Of a stretch of 35,044 nucleotides of DNA, positions 6,103-13,961 are shown piece after piece. A program made the position numbers and the translations under genes. The notes beneath the pieces are model-generated. The model had not been told where the DNA came from and did not search any database. It saw only the letters and a list, made by a program, of their open reading frames with translations. This stretch comes from an uncultured Euryhalocaulis sp. (lineage in GTDB: Bacteria > Pseudomonadota > Alphaproteobacteria > Caulobacterales > Maricaulaceae), in the NCBI GenBank assembly GCA_913055605.1, contig CAJXKJ010000030.1, positions 1-35,044 on the forward strand. Reading direction: 5' to 3'. The stretch's first letter is position 1; every line of letters begins with the position of its first letter.

Positions 6103-8352
6103 CTAGAAGCGATAGACCAGCGAGGCGCTGAAATTGCGTCCCGGCTGGGTATAGGCGTCCAGAATGGTCGAGGTCGCGCCGACCCCGCGCACATCGCTCC
6201 ACCACCAGTATTTCTCGTCCAGGACATTGTTCACGGCCACGCGCAGGGCCGCGGCCTCTGTCACGTTCCAGTAGGCGGTGATGTCCAGGATGGTGAAGTC
6301 GTCCGGCGTGAACAGGTCCGCCGCGGCGTTGCCGGACTGGTTCTCCGCCACCTCGTCGTCGTCCTTGCCGGCCGAATGGGTGACGATGAACTGTCCGCCG
6401 AACCGCCCGGCGGGATCGTCATAGGTGAGGCCGGCAACCAGCTTGAACGGGTCGATGCTCTGCAGCGGTTCGGTGGTTCCGGCGTCGGTGGCGTCGCCGT
6501 CGGCGTATGACGCCGCGGCGATGAAGCCGATCCCGTTGTCCCAGGACGCCTCGGCCCGCGCCTCGGCGCCGCTGATCTCCACCTCGCCCAGATTGACCCA
6601 TTGATAGATGGCGGGGTCCGCCGGGGTGAAGGAGCCGCCGACGACGGTCTGCTGGATGAAGTCCTCATACTCCGCCGTGAAGGCCGTGGCGCTGGCCGAC
6701 CATGTCGCCCCGCCGGCCTGCAGATTGCGCAGGCGCACGCCGCCTTCGAAGGATTGGCTGGTCTCCGGCCCCAAATCCGGATTGGGGAGCGAGGTGTAGC
6801 CGAAGGCCAGATTCTCGAACCCGTTATTCACCTGGTCCGGGGAGGGCGCCTTGAAGCCTTCCGCATAGTTGGCGAACACGCCGAAGGAATCGGTCAGCCA
6901 TGCCACCGCGCCGAATTTCGGCGAGACCCGGTCGCCCTCCTGCGACGAGGACGAATAGGGGAAGAGCGGATCGGGATCGGGCGTCAGTTCGTAGGAGTCG
7001 TAGCGCAGCGCAGGGTAGAGAAACAGGCGGCCGTCCGCGATGCTGATCTCGTCCTGAACCAGCAGGCCGAACAGGGTCCAGTCCGTGGTCGGGAAGGCGC
7101 GGGTCGGGAAGCTCTCGCCGAAGGGCGGGACTGTGCCGTCGCGCACGCCTTCCTGCCGCGTCTCGGACCAGTCGCCGCCGAACAGCATCCGGTGGTCGAC
7201 CATGCCGGTGGCGAAGGCGGTCTCCACCTGGCCGGTGGCGCCCCAGACGCGGTTGTCGAACGTGCCGATACGGATGCGGTCGGCCTGCGGGGTGCGCTTT
7301 TCGTCGGAGAACTGGCGGGTCTGGGCGTCCTGGAAAAAGACCGCGAAGGAGGCCGCGTCGATCGCCGCGCCTTCGTTGGAATAGGCATAGTCCAGGCTGA
7401 CGCGCTGGCGCTCGGTGTCGTCGCGGACATCGAGGTCGTCGGTCGTGGCGCCGGTGAACATGCTGGTCTCGCGCGCCGAATAGACTTCGGATTCGAAGCT
7501 GGAGTCGAAGACCTCACCGGTCAGGCGCAGGCGGTGCGTGTCGTTCGGCGCATAGACGATCTTGCCCATCACCGCGTCGGAGGTCAGGTCCGCCGGGTTG
7601 GGCGCGGTGCGCGTGGAGTCCTGGGTTTCGATCTCCCCCTGATTGTCCTGCTCGTGCGCGTCGCGATGGGTGTAGGCGAGAAGGCCCGACAGGGCGCCGC
7701 TGCGCCCCGCCACGACCGCGCCGCCGGCGAGGCTGTCGTCGGCGGAGGCGTAGGCGCCGCGCACGCGGCCGCCGAACGCCTCGTCCCCCTCAAGGAAGCC
7801 GTCCGGGTCCTTGGTGCGGAAGCTGACCACGCCGGCCAGGCCGTCGCTGCCGTACAGGGCGGAGGCGGGGCCGCGCAGGATTTCCACCGATTCCAGCAGG
7901 CCGAGATCCACATAGTCGCCGCGGCCGACCGATTGCGGCCCGAAGGAGAAGGAGTCCGGCACGCGGATGCCGTCGGTCTGGATCAGCACCCGGTCGCCGC
8001 CCAGGCCGCGAATGGTGAAGCCGGAATTGCGGCTGCGCCCCGTGGCCGAGCCCGCGGCGGAGGGGCGGGAGGGAGCGTTGCTGACCGACACGCCCGGTTC
8101 GAACCGGACCAGATCCTTGATGTCGGTGGCGATGATGTCCTCGATCTCCTCCTGCGTGATGACGCTGATCTGCGCCGGCACGTTGGCGATGTCCCGTTCG
8201 GTCCGGGTGCCGATCACCACCACGGTGTCGGCGATGTCGCTGGCCCGGCGCGGCGCGGCGGCGCCGTCCCCGGCGTCCTGCGCCTGCGCCAGACCGGCCA
8301 TCAGCGCGGCCGCCCCGGCCCCCGCCAGAAGCGAAATTCCCTTGCGATTCAT
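6103..8352 (-). CDS. TonB-dependent outer-membrane receptor, haem/haem-protein type
   Basis: This 749-aa protein has a signal peptide (ends AQA, about residue 24) and a TonB-box-like DTVVVIGTRTERD (about 43-55). The plug domain follows, with VPAQISVITQEEIE, FTIRGLGGDRVLIQTDGIR and VEILRGPASALYGSDGLAGVVSF, then a 22-strand-type barrel ending in the outer-membrane signature LVYRF. The plug and the barrel motif NPDLGPETSQSFEGG fit the haem/haemoglobin/transferrin receptor branch. It imports a substrate, probably haem or an iron complex, using TonB-ExbBD energy. It is divergent from a DUF6607 gene, with two Fur-like palindromes between. Substrate identity is an inference. Confidence 0.88.
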   Translation of the reverse strand: MNRKGISLLAGAGAAALMAGLAQAQDAGDGAAAPRRASDIADTVVVIGTRTERDIANVPAQISVITQEEIEDIIATDIKDLVRFEPGVSVSNAPSRPSAAGSATGRSRNSGFTIRGLGGDRVLIQTDGIRVPDSFSFGPQSVGRGDYVDLGLLESVEILRGPASALYGSDGLAGVVSFRTKDPDGFLEGDEAFGGRVRGAYASADDSLAGGAVVAGRSGALSGLLAYTHRDAHEQDNQGEIETQDSTRTAPNPADLTSDAVMGKIVYAPNDTHRLRLTGEVFDSSFESEVYSARETSMFTGATTDDLDVRDDTERQRVSLDYAYSNEGAAIDAASFAVFFQDAQTRQFSDEKRTPQADRIRIGTFDNRVWGATGQVETAFATGMVDHRMLFGGDWSETRQEGVRDGTVPPFGESFPTRAFPTTDWTLFGLLVQDEISIADGRLFLYPALRYDSYELTPDPDPLFPYSSSSQEGDRVSPKFGAVAWLTDSFGVFANYAEGFKAPSPDQVNNGFENLAFGYTSLPNPDLGPETSQSFEGGVRLRNLQAGGATWSASATAFTAEYEDFIQQTVVGGSFTPADPAIYQWVNLGEVEISGAEARAEASWDNGIGFIAAASYADGDATDAGTTEPLQSIDPFKLVAGLTYDDPAGRFGGQFIVTHSAGKDDDEVAENQSGNAAADLFTPDDFTILDITAYWNVTEAAALRVAVNNVLDEKYWWWSDVRGVGATSTILDAYTQPGRNFSASLVYRF

Positions 8353-8375
8353 GATATCCTGGCCCCTCGACAGAA

Positions 8376-8392
8376 TTGCGAATACGTCTCAA
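8376..8392 (-). promoter_or_regulatory. Fur-like box 1 (receptor side)
   Basis: On the minus strand the site reads TTGAGACGTATTCGCAA. It matches the second box (8425-8441, plus strand) at 13 of 17 positions, with identical TTGAGA and GCAA ends. It lies 23 bp before the receptor start codon. Binding by Fur, or by another iron regulator such as Irr, is inferred. Confidence 0.5.
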
Positions 8393-8424
8393 TTGCGATA
8401 CGTTCTTCGGCGACTTACACGCAT

Positions 8425-8441
8425 TTGAGAATCATTTGCAA
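8425..8441 (+). promoter_or_regulatory. Fur-like box 2 (DUF6607 side)
   Basis: TTGAGAATCATTTGCAA resembles Fur operators (GATAATGATWATCATTATC-like, with the central AATCATT core). It is embedded in a longer imperfect palindrome, 8421-8445, with arms GCATTTGAGA and TTGCAAGTGC. It ends 20 bp before the DUF6607 start, a position where bound repressor would block transcription. Confidence 0.55.
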
Positions 8442-8461
8442 GTGCAGGAAGGGCTGGAAGT

Positions 8462-9475
8462 ATGATCGGGATCAAGGATTCGGCGGCCGGTGCGGTCGCC
8501 TTTTCGCTCCTCGCCGGGCTGGCGATGGCCCAGGATTCGGGGGAGGAAGGCCTGCCCCAGTCCTATATGCGCAATTTCGGCTTCGAAGAAGACCGCGCCG
8601 CGATCCTGGCCATGGCGGGTGATTTCGAGGTGCGCTTCGACTTCGTCGAGACCGTCTCCCTGGACCCCGATTACGAACTGAAGGACCGGAAGATCAGCGG
8701 CGGCACCGAGATGGTGCGGGTGCTGGAGGACACCGGCGAGTTCATCAGCCTGCAGCACACGCTGGTGATGGAGATCGACGAGGTTCCCGAGCCCATCGTC
8801 GTGAAGCACTGGCGCCAGGACTGGCGGTTCGAGCCGGAATCGATCCTGTCCTATCGCGGACTGGATTTGTGGGAAGCCGAGGCGGTGATGCCCTGGGAGG
8901 GGCAAGGCGCCTGGTCCCAGACCGTCTATCAGGTGGACGACAGCCCGCGTTACGCCGCCGTCGCGCGCTGGCGCCATGACAACGAGATTTCGACCTGGGA
9001 GCCGCCGGCGTCCTGGCGGCCGCTGCCGCGCCGGGACGACACCACGCGCGAGGACTATGACGTCATCGCCGGGGTGAACCGCCACACGGTCGCGCCCTGG
9101 GCCTGGTGGCACGAACAGGACAATTCGAAGATCGTGATCGAGGATTCCGGCCCGCGCGAACTGGTGCGCGAGGTCGGAACCAATACCTACAAGCGCTCCG
9201 GCGATTTCTCGCCGGAAGCGGGCGAGGCGTACTGGGAGCAGACCGGGGAATTCTGGGCCGCGGTGCGCGGGATGTGGGCGGAGAAAGAGGCCACGGGACG
9301 GATCGCCGTGGACGACACGCCCGAGGGCGAGCTGCTTTACATGCCGATGCTGGAGATCGCCGCGAAGGTGGAGGAGGGCGAACTGACCGCCGAAGCCGCC
9401 GCCGTGGATGCGCAGGCCCTGCTGGATGCGCAGGTGGCGACCGGCGAGGACGCGGTGCAGACAGTGGCGCGCTGA
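8462..9475 (+). CDS. DUF6607-family secreted protein
   Basis: The 337-aa protein has a signal peptide (about 1-22, AMA|QD). The mature part shows segments I associate with DUF6607: AAILAMAGDFEVRFDFVETV, VVKHWRQDWRFEPESIL, DDSPRYAAVARW, and a conserved region around NRHTVAPWAWWHEQDNSKIV. It is rich in Trp and acidic residues and has no known catalytic motif. Its pairing with a divergent TonB receptor of the haem type, across Fur-like boxes, suggests a role in iron or haem acquisition at the cell surface or in the periplasm; this is inference. The family name is recalled from motif resemblance and was not searched. Confidence 0.75.
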   Translation: MIGIKDSAAGAVAFSLLAGLAMAQDSGEEGLPQSYMRNFGFEEDRAAILAMAGDFEVRFDFVETVSLDPDYELKDRKISGGTEMVRVLEDTGEFISLQHTLVMEIDEVPEPIVVKHWRQDWRFEPESILSYRGLDLWEAEAVMPWEGQGAWSQTVYQVDDSPRYAAVARWRHDNEISTWEPPASWRPLPRRDDTTREDYDVIAGVNRHTVAPWAWWHEQDNSKIVIEDSGPRELVREVGTNTYKRSGDFSPEAGEAYWEQTGEFWAAVRGMWAEKEATGRIAVDDTPEGELLYMPMLEIAAKVEEGELTAEAAAVDAQALLDAQVATGEDAVQTVAR

Positions 9476-9513
9476 AGCGCCGCCAGCTGAGCTGCTGAAC
9501 AGCGCGGGGCGGA

Positions 9514-9539
9514 TGACAGATTTCGCCTCGCGAATGTCA
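9514..9539. repeat. Inverted repeat between DUF6607 and a small membrane gene
   Basis: Outer arms TGACA (9514-9518) and TGTCA (9535-9539) flank a perfect inner inverted repeat, TTCGC-CTC-GCGAA (9522-9534). It could be a 3' hairpin of the DUF6607 mRNA or an operator for the next gene, which starts 24 bp later. No U-tract follows. Confidence 0.5.
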
Positions 9540-9563
9540 CATTGCGCCGGTTAGGTTCGGCGC

Positions 9564-9770
9564 ATGAACATGCTGATCCTGATTCTGATCGCCGCGGCGG
9601 CGGCCGTTATCGGCATCGCCGTGGTCGGCGGCCGGTCCGGCTCCCCCAACGCCCGGCAGCTGGACGATCCTGACCATCCGTCCCGGGCCGGACCGGACCC
9701 GGCGCGCACGGGCCGGGTCCATCGGAGCCCGACTCCGAAAACGCCGGACAGCGACGACAGCGAGCGCTGA
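9564..9770 (+). CDS. Small single-helix membrane protein, unknown function
   Basis: This 68-aa protein begins with a hydrophobic helix (residues about 3-22, MLILILIAAAAAVIGIAVVG). A polar, Pro/Asp/Ser/Arg-rich tail with no predicted fold follows. Coding status is supported by the clean start, the signal-anchor-like N-terminus, and the absence of any other gene in the 315-bp gap between DUF6607 and the J-domain gene. The family is not recognised. Confidence 0.5.
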   Translation: MNMLILILIAAAAAVIGIAVVGGRSGSPNARQLDDPDHPSRAGPDPARTGRVHRSPTPKTPDSDDSER

Positions 9771-9790
9771 AGCGGCGGACGCCCGGGGCG

Positions 9791-10402
9791 TCAGCCCATG
9801 CCGGTTGTCTTGAGGGTCTGATAGGCGCGGATCACGGCCTGCAGTTGATCCTCGGTCGACCGGTCGCCGCCATTGGCGTCCGGATGCAGGCGCTTGATCA
9901 TCGTGCGGTAGCGTTCGCGCACCTGTTCGGCCGTCGGTCGGCCGGTGAGGCCGAGCGTCTCCACCGCCTTGCGCTGCAGGCGCGACATCGGCGGGGCGGA
10001 GGATTTCTTGACCGGCGCCTCGTCGTCCCCGAACAGGCCGAACGGATCGGTGAAGCCGGAGGTCCAGTCCGCCCCGGCGCGCGCGGCGGCGTCCGACCGC
10101 CGCCGGTCCTTGAAGCCCCAGGTCGGGCGGTGGCCATAGATGGCGCTTTCCTGGAAGGCCTTCATCTCCGAGGCGCTCATGCCCTCGAAGAAGTTCCAGG
10201 CGCGATTATATTCGGAGGCGTGGGACGGGCAGAACCAGAAGAACTCGCGCAGCTGGCCCGGCCCCTTGGGCGCGCGGCACTGGGCCGTGCGGACGCAGCC
10301 GGCCCATTCGCACCGGCGCTCGCTCGGCTTGGCCTTTTCAGGCTGCGGCGGCTTCACGCGGATGTCGCGAAACTTCGGCCGGTATTTGAACTGCGTCGCC
10401 AT
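9791..10402 (-). CDS. J-domain (DnaJ-like) protein with N-terminal cysteine motif
   Basis: The 203-aa protein has its J domain at the C-terminus: helix II with YRTMIKRL, the HPD motif at 173-175 (HPDANGGD), then helix III (EDQLQAVIRAYQTL). The N-terminal half carries Cys31, Cys36, Cys42 and Cys58 plus His61 (CEWAGC, FCPSH), a possible zinc site, and the conserved tryptophan-rich YNRAWNFFEGMS. J domains stimulate DnaK ATPase and deliver clients. This is the alphaproteobacterial 'reverse' J-protein often found beside bolA, as here: the bolA start is 41 bp away on the opposite strand. The client is unknown; the link to BolA suggests Fe-S or redox handling, which is inference. Confidence 0.88.
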   Translation of the reverse strand: MATQFKYRPKFRDIRVKPPQPEKAKPSERRCEWAGCVRTAQCRAPKGPGQLREFFWFCPSHASEYNRAWNFFEGMSASEMKAFQESAIYGHRPTWGFKDRRRSDAAARAGADWTSGFTDPFGLFGDDEAPVKKSSAPPMSRLQRKAVETLGLTGRPTAEQVRERYRTMIKRLHPDANGGDRSTEDQLQAVIRAYQTLKTTGMG

Positions 10403-10443
10403 GGACCCAAACTATGTGATGCGCCTTACGGGAGAACAACGCC

Positions 10444-10749
10444 TTGACGGACACGAATTCGCAGCTGGGACCGGTCGGAGAGTCGATTGCGGCGAAACTG
10501 ATGACGGCGTTCGCGCCGCGCGCGCTGCGCGTGATCGACGAGTCGGCCATGCATGGCGGCCACGCCGGCGCCCGGCCCGAGGGCGAAAGCCATTTTCGCG
10601 TCCAGATCGTGTCGGAGGCGTTTACAGGCATGAACCGCGTCGCGCGCCACCGCGCCGTCAATGACGCCCTGACCGAACAGTTCGAGGCGGGGCTGCACGC
10701 GCTGGCGATCCAGGCGCAGACGCCGGAAGAGGCCGGCCGGACGGCCTAG
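10444..10749 (+). CDS. bolA: BolA family protein
   Basis: This 101-aa protein matches BolA throughout: IAAKLMTAFAPRALRVIDES, the HGGHAG motif with its conserved histidines, GESHFRVQIVSEAF, and RHRAVNDAL followed by GLHALAIQAQTPEE. BolA proteins act with monothiol glutaredoxins in Fe-S cluster trafficking and also bind DNA. The start is a TTG at 10444, with GGGAG 8 bp upstream; the next ATG (10501) would cut off the first helix. The last four bases (CTAG) are shared with the corC gene converging from the other strand. Confidence 0.92.
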   Translation: MTDTNSQLGPVGESIAAKLMTAFAPRALRVIDESAMHGGHAGARPEGESHFRVQIVSEAFTGMNRVARHRAVNDALTEQFEAGLHALAIQAQTPEEAGRTA

Positions 10750-12023
10750 CCGCCGTTCGCGGTCTCCAGCTCCGGCGCCGGCCAGACGTGCAGGGCGGTG
10801 ATCTGGTTGCGCTGGCGGCGCAGCACTTCGAACCGGTAGCCGTGGAAACTGAACACCTGGCCGGGTTCGGGGATGGTCTGCGCCTCGTGAATCACCAGGC
10901 CGGCGACGGTGACCGCCTCCTCGTCCGGCAGGCGCCAGTCCATCGCGCGGTTGAGGTCGCGGATCGAGACCGTGCCTTCGACATGGACCGAGCCGTCGGC
11001 CTGGGGCCGCATGCCGTGGGCGGCGATATCGTGCTCGTCATCGATCTCGCCGACGATCTCCTCGAGGATGTCCTCCAGAGTCAGCAGGCCCATCAGGGCG
11101 CCGTACTCGTCCACGACCAGGGCGAAATGCTCCCGCTTCTTGCGGAAATTCTCGAGCTGTTCGCGCAGCGAGGTCGTCTCGGGAACGAACCAGGGCTCGC
11201 GCAGGATGGCCTTGATGTCGACGCCCTCGGCGCTGCCTTCGGCGCGGCGCAGCGCGCGCAGCAGGTCCTTTGCGTGCAGCACGCCGATGATGTCTTCGGC
11301 GTCTTCCTTGTAGAGCGGCAGGCGGGTGTGCGGGCTGTCCAGCGCCAGGTCGATGATTTCCGAAGAGGTCAGATTCGCGTCGAGCATGCTCATGCTCTTG
11401 CGGTGGACCATGACGTCGGTGACGGTCAGCTCGTCCAAATCCAGCACGCCGCCCAGCATGTCGCGGTCCAGCTTCTGGAAGCCGCCCTCGCGGTGGTGCA
11501 TGTCGACCGCGCCGCGGATTTCCTCGTGCGGGGTCAGGATGTCGCCCTGGGCGTCGACGCCGAACAGTTTCAGCAGGCCGCGCACCACGGCGCTGACCGC
11601 GAACACGACCGGCGAGAGCAGCTGGACGACCACGCGGATCGGCGCGGCGACGACGCGGGCCATGCGGTCCGGATTGGCGATGGCGTAGGTCTTGGGCAGC
11701 ACCTCGGCGAAGATCAGCACCAGCGCCGTCATCACGCCGGTGGCGTAGACCACGCCGGCCTCGCCCAGGATGGCGATGAACATCGCCGTCGCGAGAGCCG
11801 AAGCCAGGATATTGACCAGATTGTTGCCGAGCAGGATGCCGCCGATCAGCCGCTCCTTCCGCTCGGTCAGTTTCAGCACCGTGCGTGCGGCCTTGTCGCC
11901 GTCGCGCTCCAGCGTGTGCATGCGCGCGCGCGAGGCCGCCGTCAGCGCCGTCTCCGAGCCGGAGAAAAACGCCGACAGGCAGAGCAGGGCGAGAATCGCC
12001 AGAAGGGAGATGCCGATCGTCAT
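10746..12023 (-). CDS. CNNM/CorC-type membrane protein with CBS domains (HlyC/CorC family)
   Basis: The 425-aa protein has an N-terminal DUF21/CNNM membrane domain (about 1-170, starting ISLLAILALLCLSAFFSGSETALTAASRAR). A CBS pair follows (about 190-310, with VTDVMVHRKSM and IIGVLHAKDLL), then a CorC_HlyC C-terminal domain (about 330-420, starting near GLLTLEDILEEIVGEIDDEHD). The family is linked to magnesium or cobalt efflux. The gene is third in the minus-strand run aroK-aroB-corC, 13 bp after the aroB stop, an order typical of alphaproteobacteria. Its stop codon overlaps the bolA stop on the palindrome CTAG. Confidence 0.93.
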   Translation of the reverse strand: MTIGISLLAILALLCLSAFFSGSETALTAASRARMHTLERDGDKAARTVLKLTERKERLIGGILLGNNLVNILASALATAMFIAILGEAGVVYATGVMTALVLIFAEVLPKTYAIANPDRMARVVAAPIRVVVQLLSPVVFAVSAVVRGLLKLFGVDAQGDILTPHEEIRGAVDMHHREGGFQKLDRDMLGGVLDLDELTVTDVMVHRKSMSMLDANLTSSEIIDLALDSPHTRLPLYKEDAEDIIGVLHAKDLLRALRRAEGSAEGVDIKAILREPWFVPETTSLREQLENFRKKREHFALVVDEYGALMGLLTLEDILEEIVGEIDDEHDIAAHGMRPQADGSVHVEGTVSIRDLNRAMDWRLPDEEAVTVAGLVIHEAQTIPEPGQVFSFHGYRFEVLRRQRNQITALHVWPAPELETANGG

Positions 12024-12036
12024 GTCCGCGTGACCG

Positions 12037-13149
12037 TCATGGCCGGGCGAATTCCTCGCGCAGGAAGCCCAGCACCGGATCGGGCGACAGACCGGTCTCT
12101 ATATACGCCTCGCCGATGCGGCGGGGCAGGATGAAGACCAGCTTGCCCATGCTGGCCTTCTTGTCGCCGCGCATCCGATCCAGCAAAGCGGCGGGCTCAT
12201 AGGGGCCGCCGGGCAGCTCCTCGGCGCGCGCGGGCAGGCCGGCGGCGCGGATATGGCTTTCGATCCGCATCGCATCAGTCTCGCTGCACTTGCCGAGCGA
12301 GGCGGCCAGGCGCGCGGCGGCGGTCAGGCCCCAGGCCACGGCCTCCCCATGGCGCAGGGCGTCGCCGTATCCGGCCTCCGCCTCCGCGGCGTGGGCGAAG
12401 GTGTGGCCGAAATTCAGGAGCGCGCGCACGCCGGCTTCGCGCTCGTCGGCGGCGACGATCTCCGCTTTCAGGGCTACCGAGCGGGCCACCGCCTCCGTAA
12501 TCGCGTCGGGGCGCAGCGCCACGACGTCCGGGCCGTTTTCCTCCAGCCAGCGGAAGAAACCGGCGTCGCGGGCCGCGGCGATCTTGGCAATCTCCGCATA
12601 GCCGGCGCGGATTTCGCGCGCGGGCAGGGTGGAGAGCATGCCGGTGTCGGCCAGCACCAGGCTCGGCTGGTGGAAGGCGCCGATCAGGTTCTTGCCGCGC
12701 GGCGAGTTGATGCCGGTCTTGCCGCCGACCGACGAGTCGACCTGGGACAAGAGCGTCGTCGGGATCTGGACGAAGGGCTGGCCGCGCTTCATGGCGGAGG
12801 CGGCGAAGCCGGCAAGGTCGCCCGTGACGCCGCCGCCGAAGGCGATCAGCGCCTCGCGCCGCTCCAGATCCAGCGCCAGCAGGGATTCCATGACGTGCTG
12901 GAAGCCCTCATAGGATTTGGTCGCCTCGCCGGAGGGAATCTCGATCGGCAGCGGGACCAGACCCGCGGCCTCCAGCGCCGCGGACAGGCGCGGGCCGTGC
13001 AGGCCCCACACCGCGGAGTCCGCGACGACCGGGGCGCGGCCGAGCGGGAACAGCCTGTTCGCGCGGCCGATCTCCTCCAGCGCGCCGTCGCCGATCAGCA
13101 CGTCATAGGGGCGCCCCTCCAGGGCGACATCAACGGTGCGCAGGCTCAT
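12037..13149 (-). CDS. aroB: 3-dehydroquinate synthase
   Basis: This 370-aa enzyme makes 3-dehydroquinate from DAHP in the shikimate pathway, using NAD and a divalent metal. Visible motifs are IPSGEATKS, GGGVTGDLAGF (NAD loop, about 104-114), IPTTLLSQVDSSVGGKTGIN (about 127-146), the metal-ligand region RAGYAEIAK, and the histidine motifs NFGHTFAHA and RHGEAVAWG. Length is normal. The start overlaps the aroK stop by 4 bp, so the genes are translationally coupled. Confidence 0.97.
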   Translation of the reverse strand: MSLRTVDVALEGRPYDVLIGDGALEEIGRANRLFPLGRAPVVADSAVWGLHGPRLSAALEAAGLVPLPIEIPSGEATKSYEGFQHVMESLLALDLERREALIAFGGGVTGDLAGFAASAMKRGQPFVQIPTTLLSQVDSSVGGKTGINSPRGKNLIGAFHQPSLVLADTGMLSTLPAREIRAGYAEIAKIAAARDAGFFRWLEENGPDVVALRPDAITEAVARSVALKAEIVAADEREAGVRALLNFGHTFAHAAEAEAGYGDALRHGEAVAWGLTAAARLAASLGKCSETDAMRIESHIRAAGLPARAEELPGGPYEPAALLDRMRGDKKASMGKLVFILPRRIGEAYIETGLSPDPVLGFLREEFARP

Positions 13150-13700
13150 CGCGTGGGCTCCAGCGCCGCCAGGCCGGCCATGATGGCGTCCACGGTGCGC
13201 TCCGGCGATCCGCCGCCGCCGTCGACGGTGAGGTCGGCCTGGGCATAGAGGGGGTCGCGCTCGGCCATCAGCGTCTGCAGCGTCTGGCGCACGTCGCCAT
13301 CGGCGAGAAGCGGGCGGTGGGCGCGCCGTTCGGTGCGGGCGACCAAAACCGAGAGCTTCACCCGCAGCCAGACCGACACCGAGGCGCGCTTGATGCGCGC
13401 GCGCGTGTCGGGGTCCATCACCGCGCCGCCGCCGGTGGAGATGACCTGTTGCGGCTCTGACAAGAGGCGGGCGATCACGTCGCGCTCCAGCCGGCGGAAC
13501 TCCGTCTCGCCATATTCCTTGAAAATGTCACTGATGCTCCGCTTCGCTGCGGCCTCGATGGCGTCGTCGGCGTCCACGAACTGCAGGCCGAGGCGGCGCG
13601 CAAGGCTCCGCCCCACCGTGCTTTTTCCGGCCCCCATCAGGCCGGTCAGCACGACATGCCGCCCCGCGAGCGCCTCTCTTCCGCCAATTTCCGCAGTCAT
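13146..13700 (-). CDS. aroK: Shikimate kinase
   Basis: The 184-aa protein phosphorylates shikimate with ATP. It has the P-loop GLMGAGKST (about 20-28), the substrate Asp motif FVDADD, the Walker-B-like GGGAVM, and the lid region ERRAHRPLL. It has a normal start (ATG at 13700) and is the first gene of aroK-aroB-corC. It is divergent from the 46-aa membrane-peptide gene and the secreted protein upstream of xerD. Confidence 0.97.
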   Translation of the reverse strand: MTAEIGGREALAGRHVVLTGLMGAGKSTVGRSLARRLGLQFVDADDAIEAAAKRSISDIFKEYGETEFRRLERDVIARLLSEPQQVISTGGGAVMDPDTRARIKRASVSVWLRVKLSVLVARTERRAHRPLLADGDVRQTLQTLMAERDPLYAQADLTVDGGGGSPERTVDAIMAGLAALEPTR

Positions 13701-13722
13701 TCCTTGGGTGTAATCAGCGCGG

Positions 13723-13744
13723 GCGCGGCGAACAAGCGCCGCGC
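13723..13744. repeat. Inverted repeat in the aroK divergent intergenic region
   Basis: GCGCGGCG (13723-13730) and CGCCGCGC (13737-13744) form a perfect 8-bp inverted repeat with a 6-nt spacer. It starts 22 bp upstream of the aroK start. It could be an operator or a leader hairpin. No T-tract is present, so it is unlikely to be a terminator. Confidence 0.5.
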
Positions 13745-13820
13745 TGGAGCGGTGCGGTGGAGCACGGTCGCCAAAAATGCGTTAGGCTTGGTCCACGCGG
13801 CCAGGAGGGAAGGGATTCGA

Positions 13821-13961
13821 ATGCGGGCGGCCCTTATTGCGATAGGCGTTGTAGTGGTGGCGGCCCTGGCCGCCCTCGTGGCGCTGCTGATCTATGCCGA
13901 GACAATCCAGTCCGGACAGGGAGACGTTCGTATTGAGCTGGAAGACACTTTCCCAGAATAG
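13821..13961 (+). CDS. 46-aa single-helix membrane peptide
   Basis: The peptide consists of a membrane helix (residues about 3-28, alanine/valine/leucine-rich) followed by a short acidic tail ending EDTFPE. A good ribosome site (AGGAGGGAAGG, 13803-13813) precedes the ATG. Its 3' end overlaps the start of the next, longer gene, whose ribosome site lies within it, so the pair look translationally coupled. The family is not recognised. Confidence 0.6.
   Translation: MRAALIAIGVVVVAALAALVALLIYAETIQSGQGDVRIELEDTFPE

Noticed and set aside
6601-8622. 673-codon plus-strand ORF opposite the TonB receptor
   Set aside because: Low-complexity composition and antisense to a clearly conserved receptor that has a signal peptide, plug and barrel.
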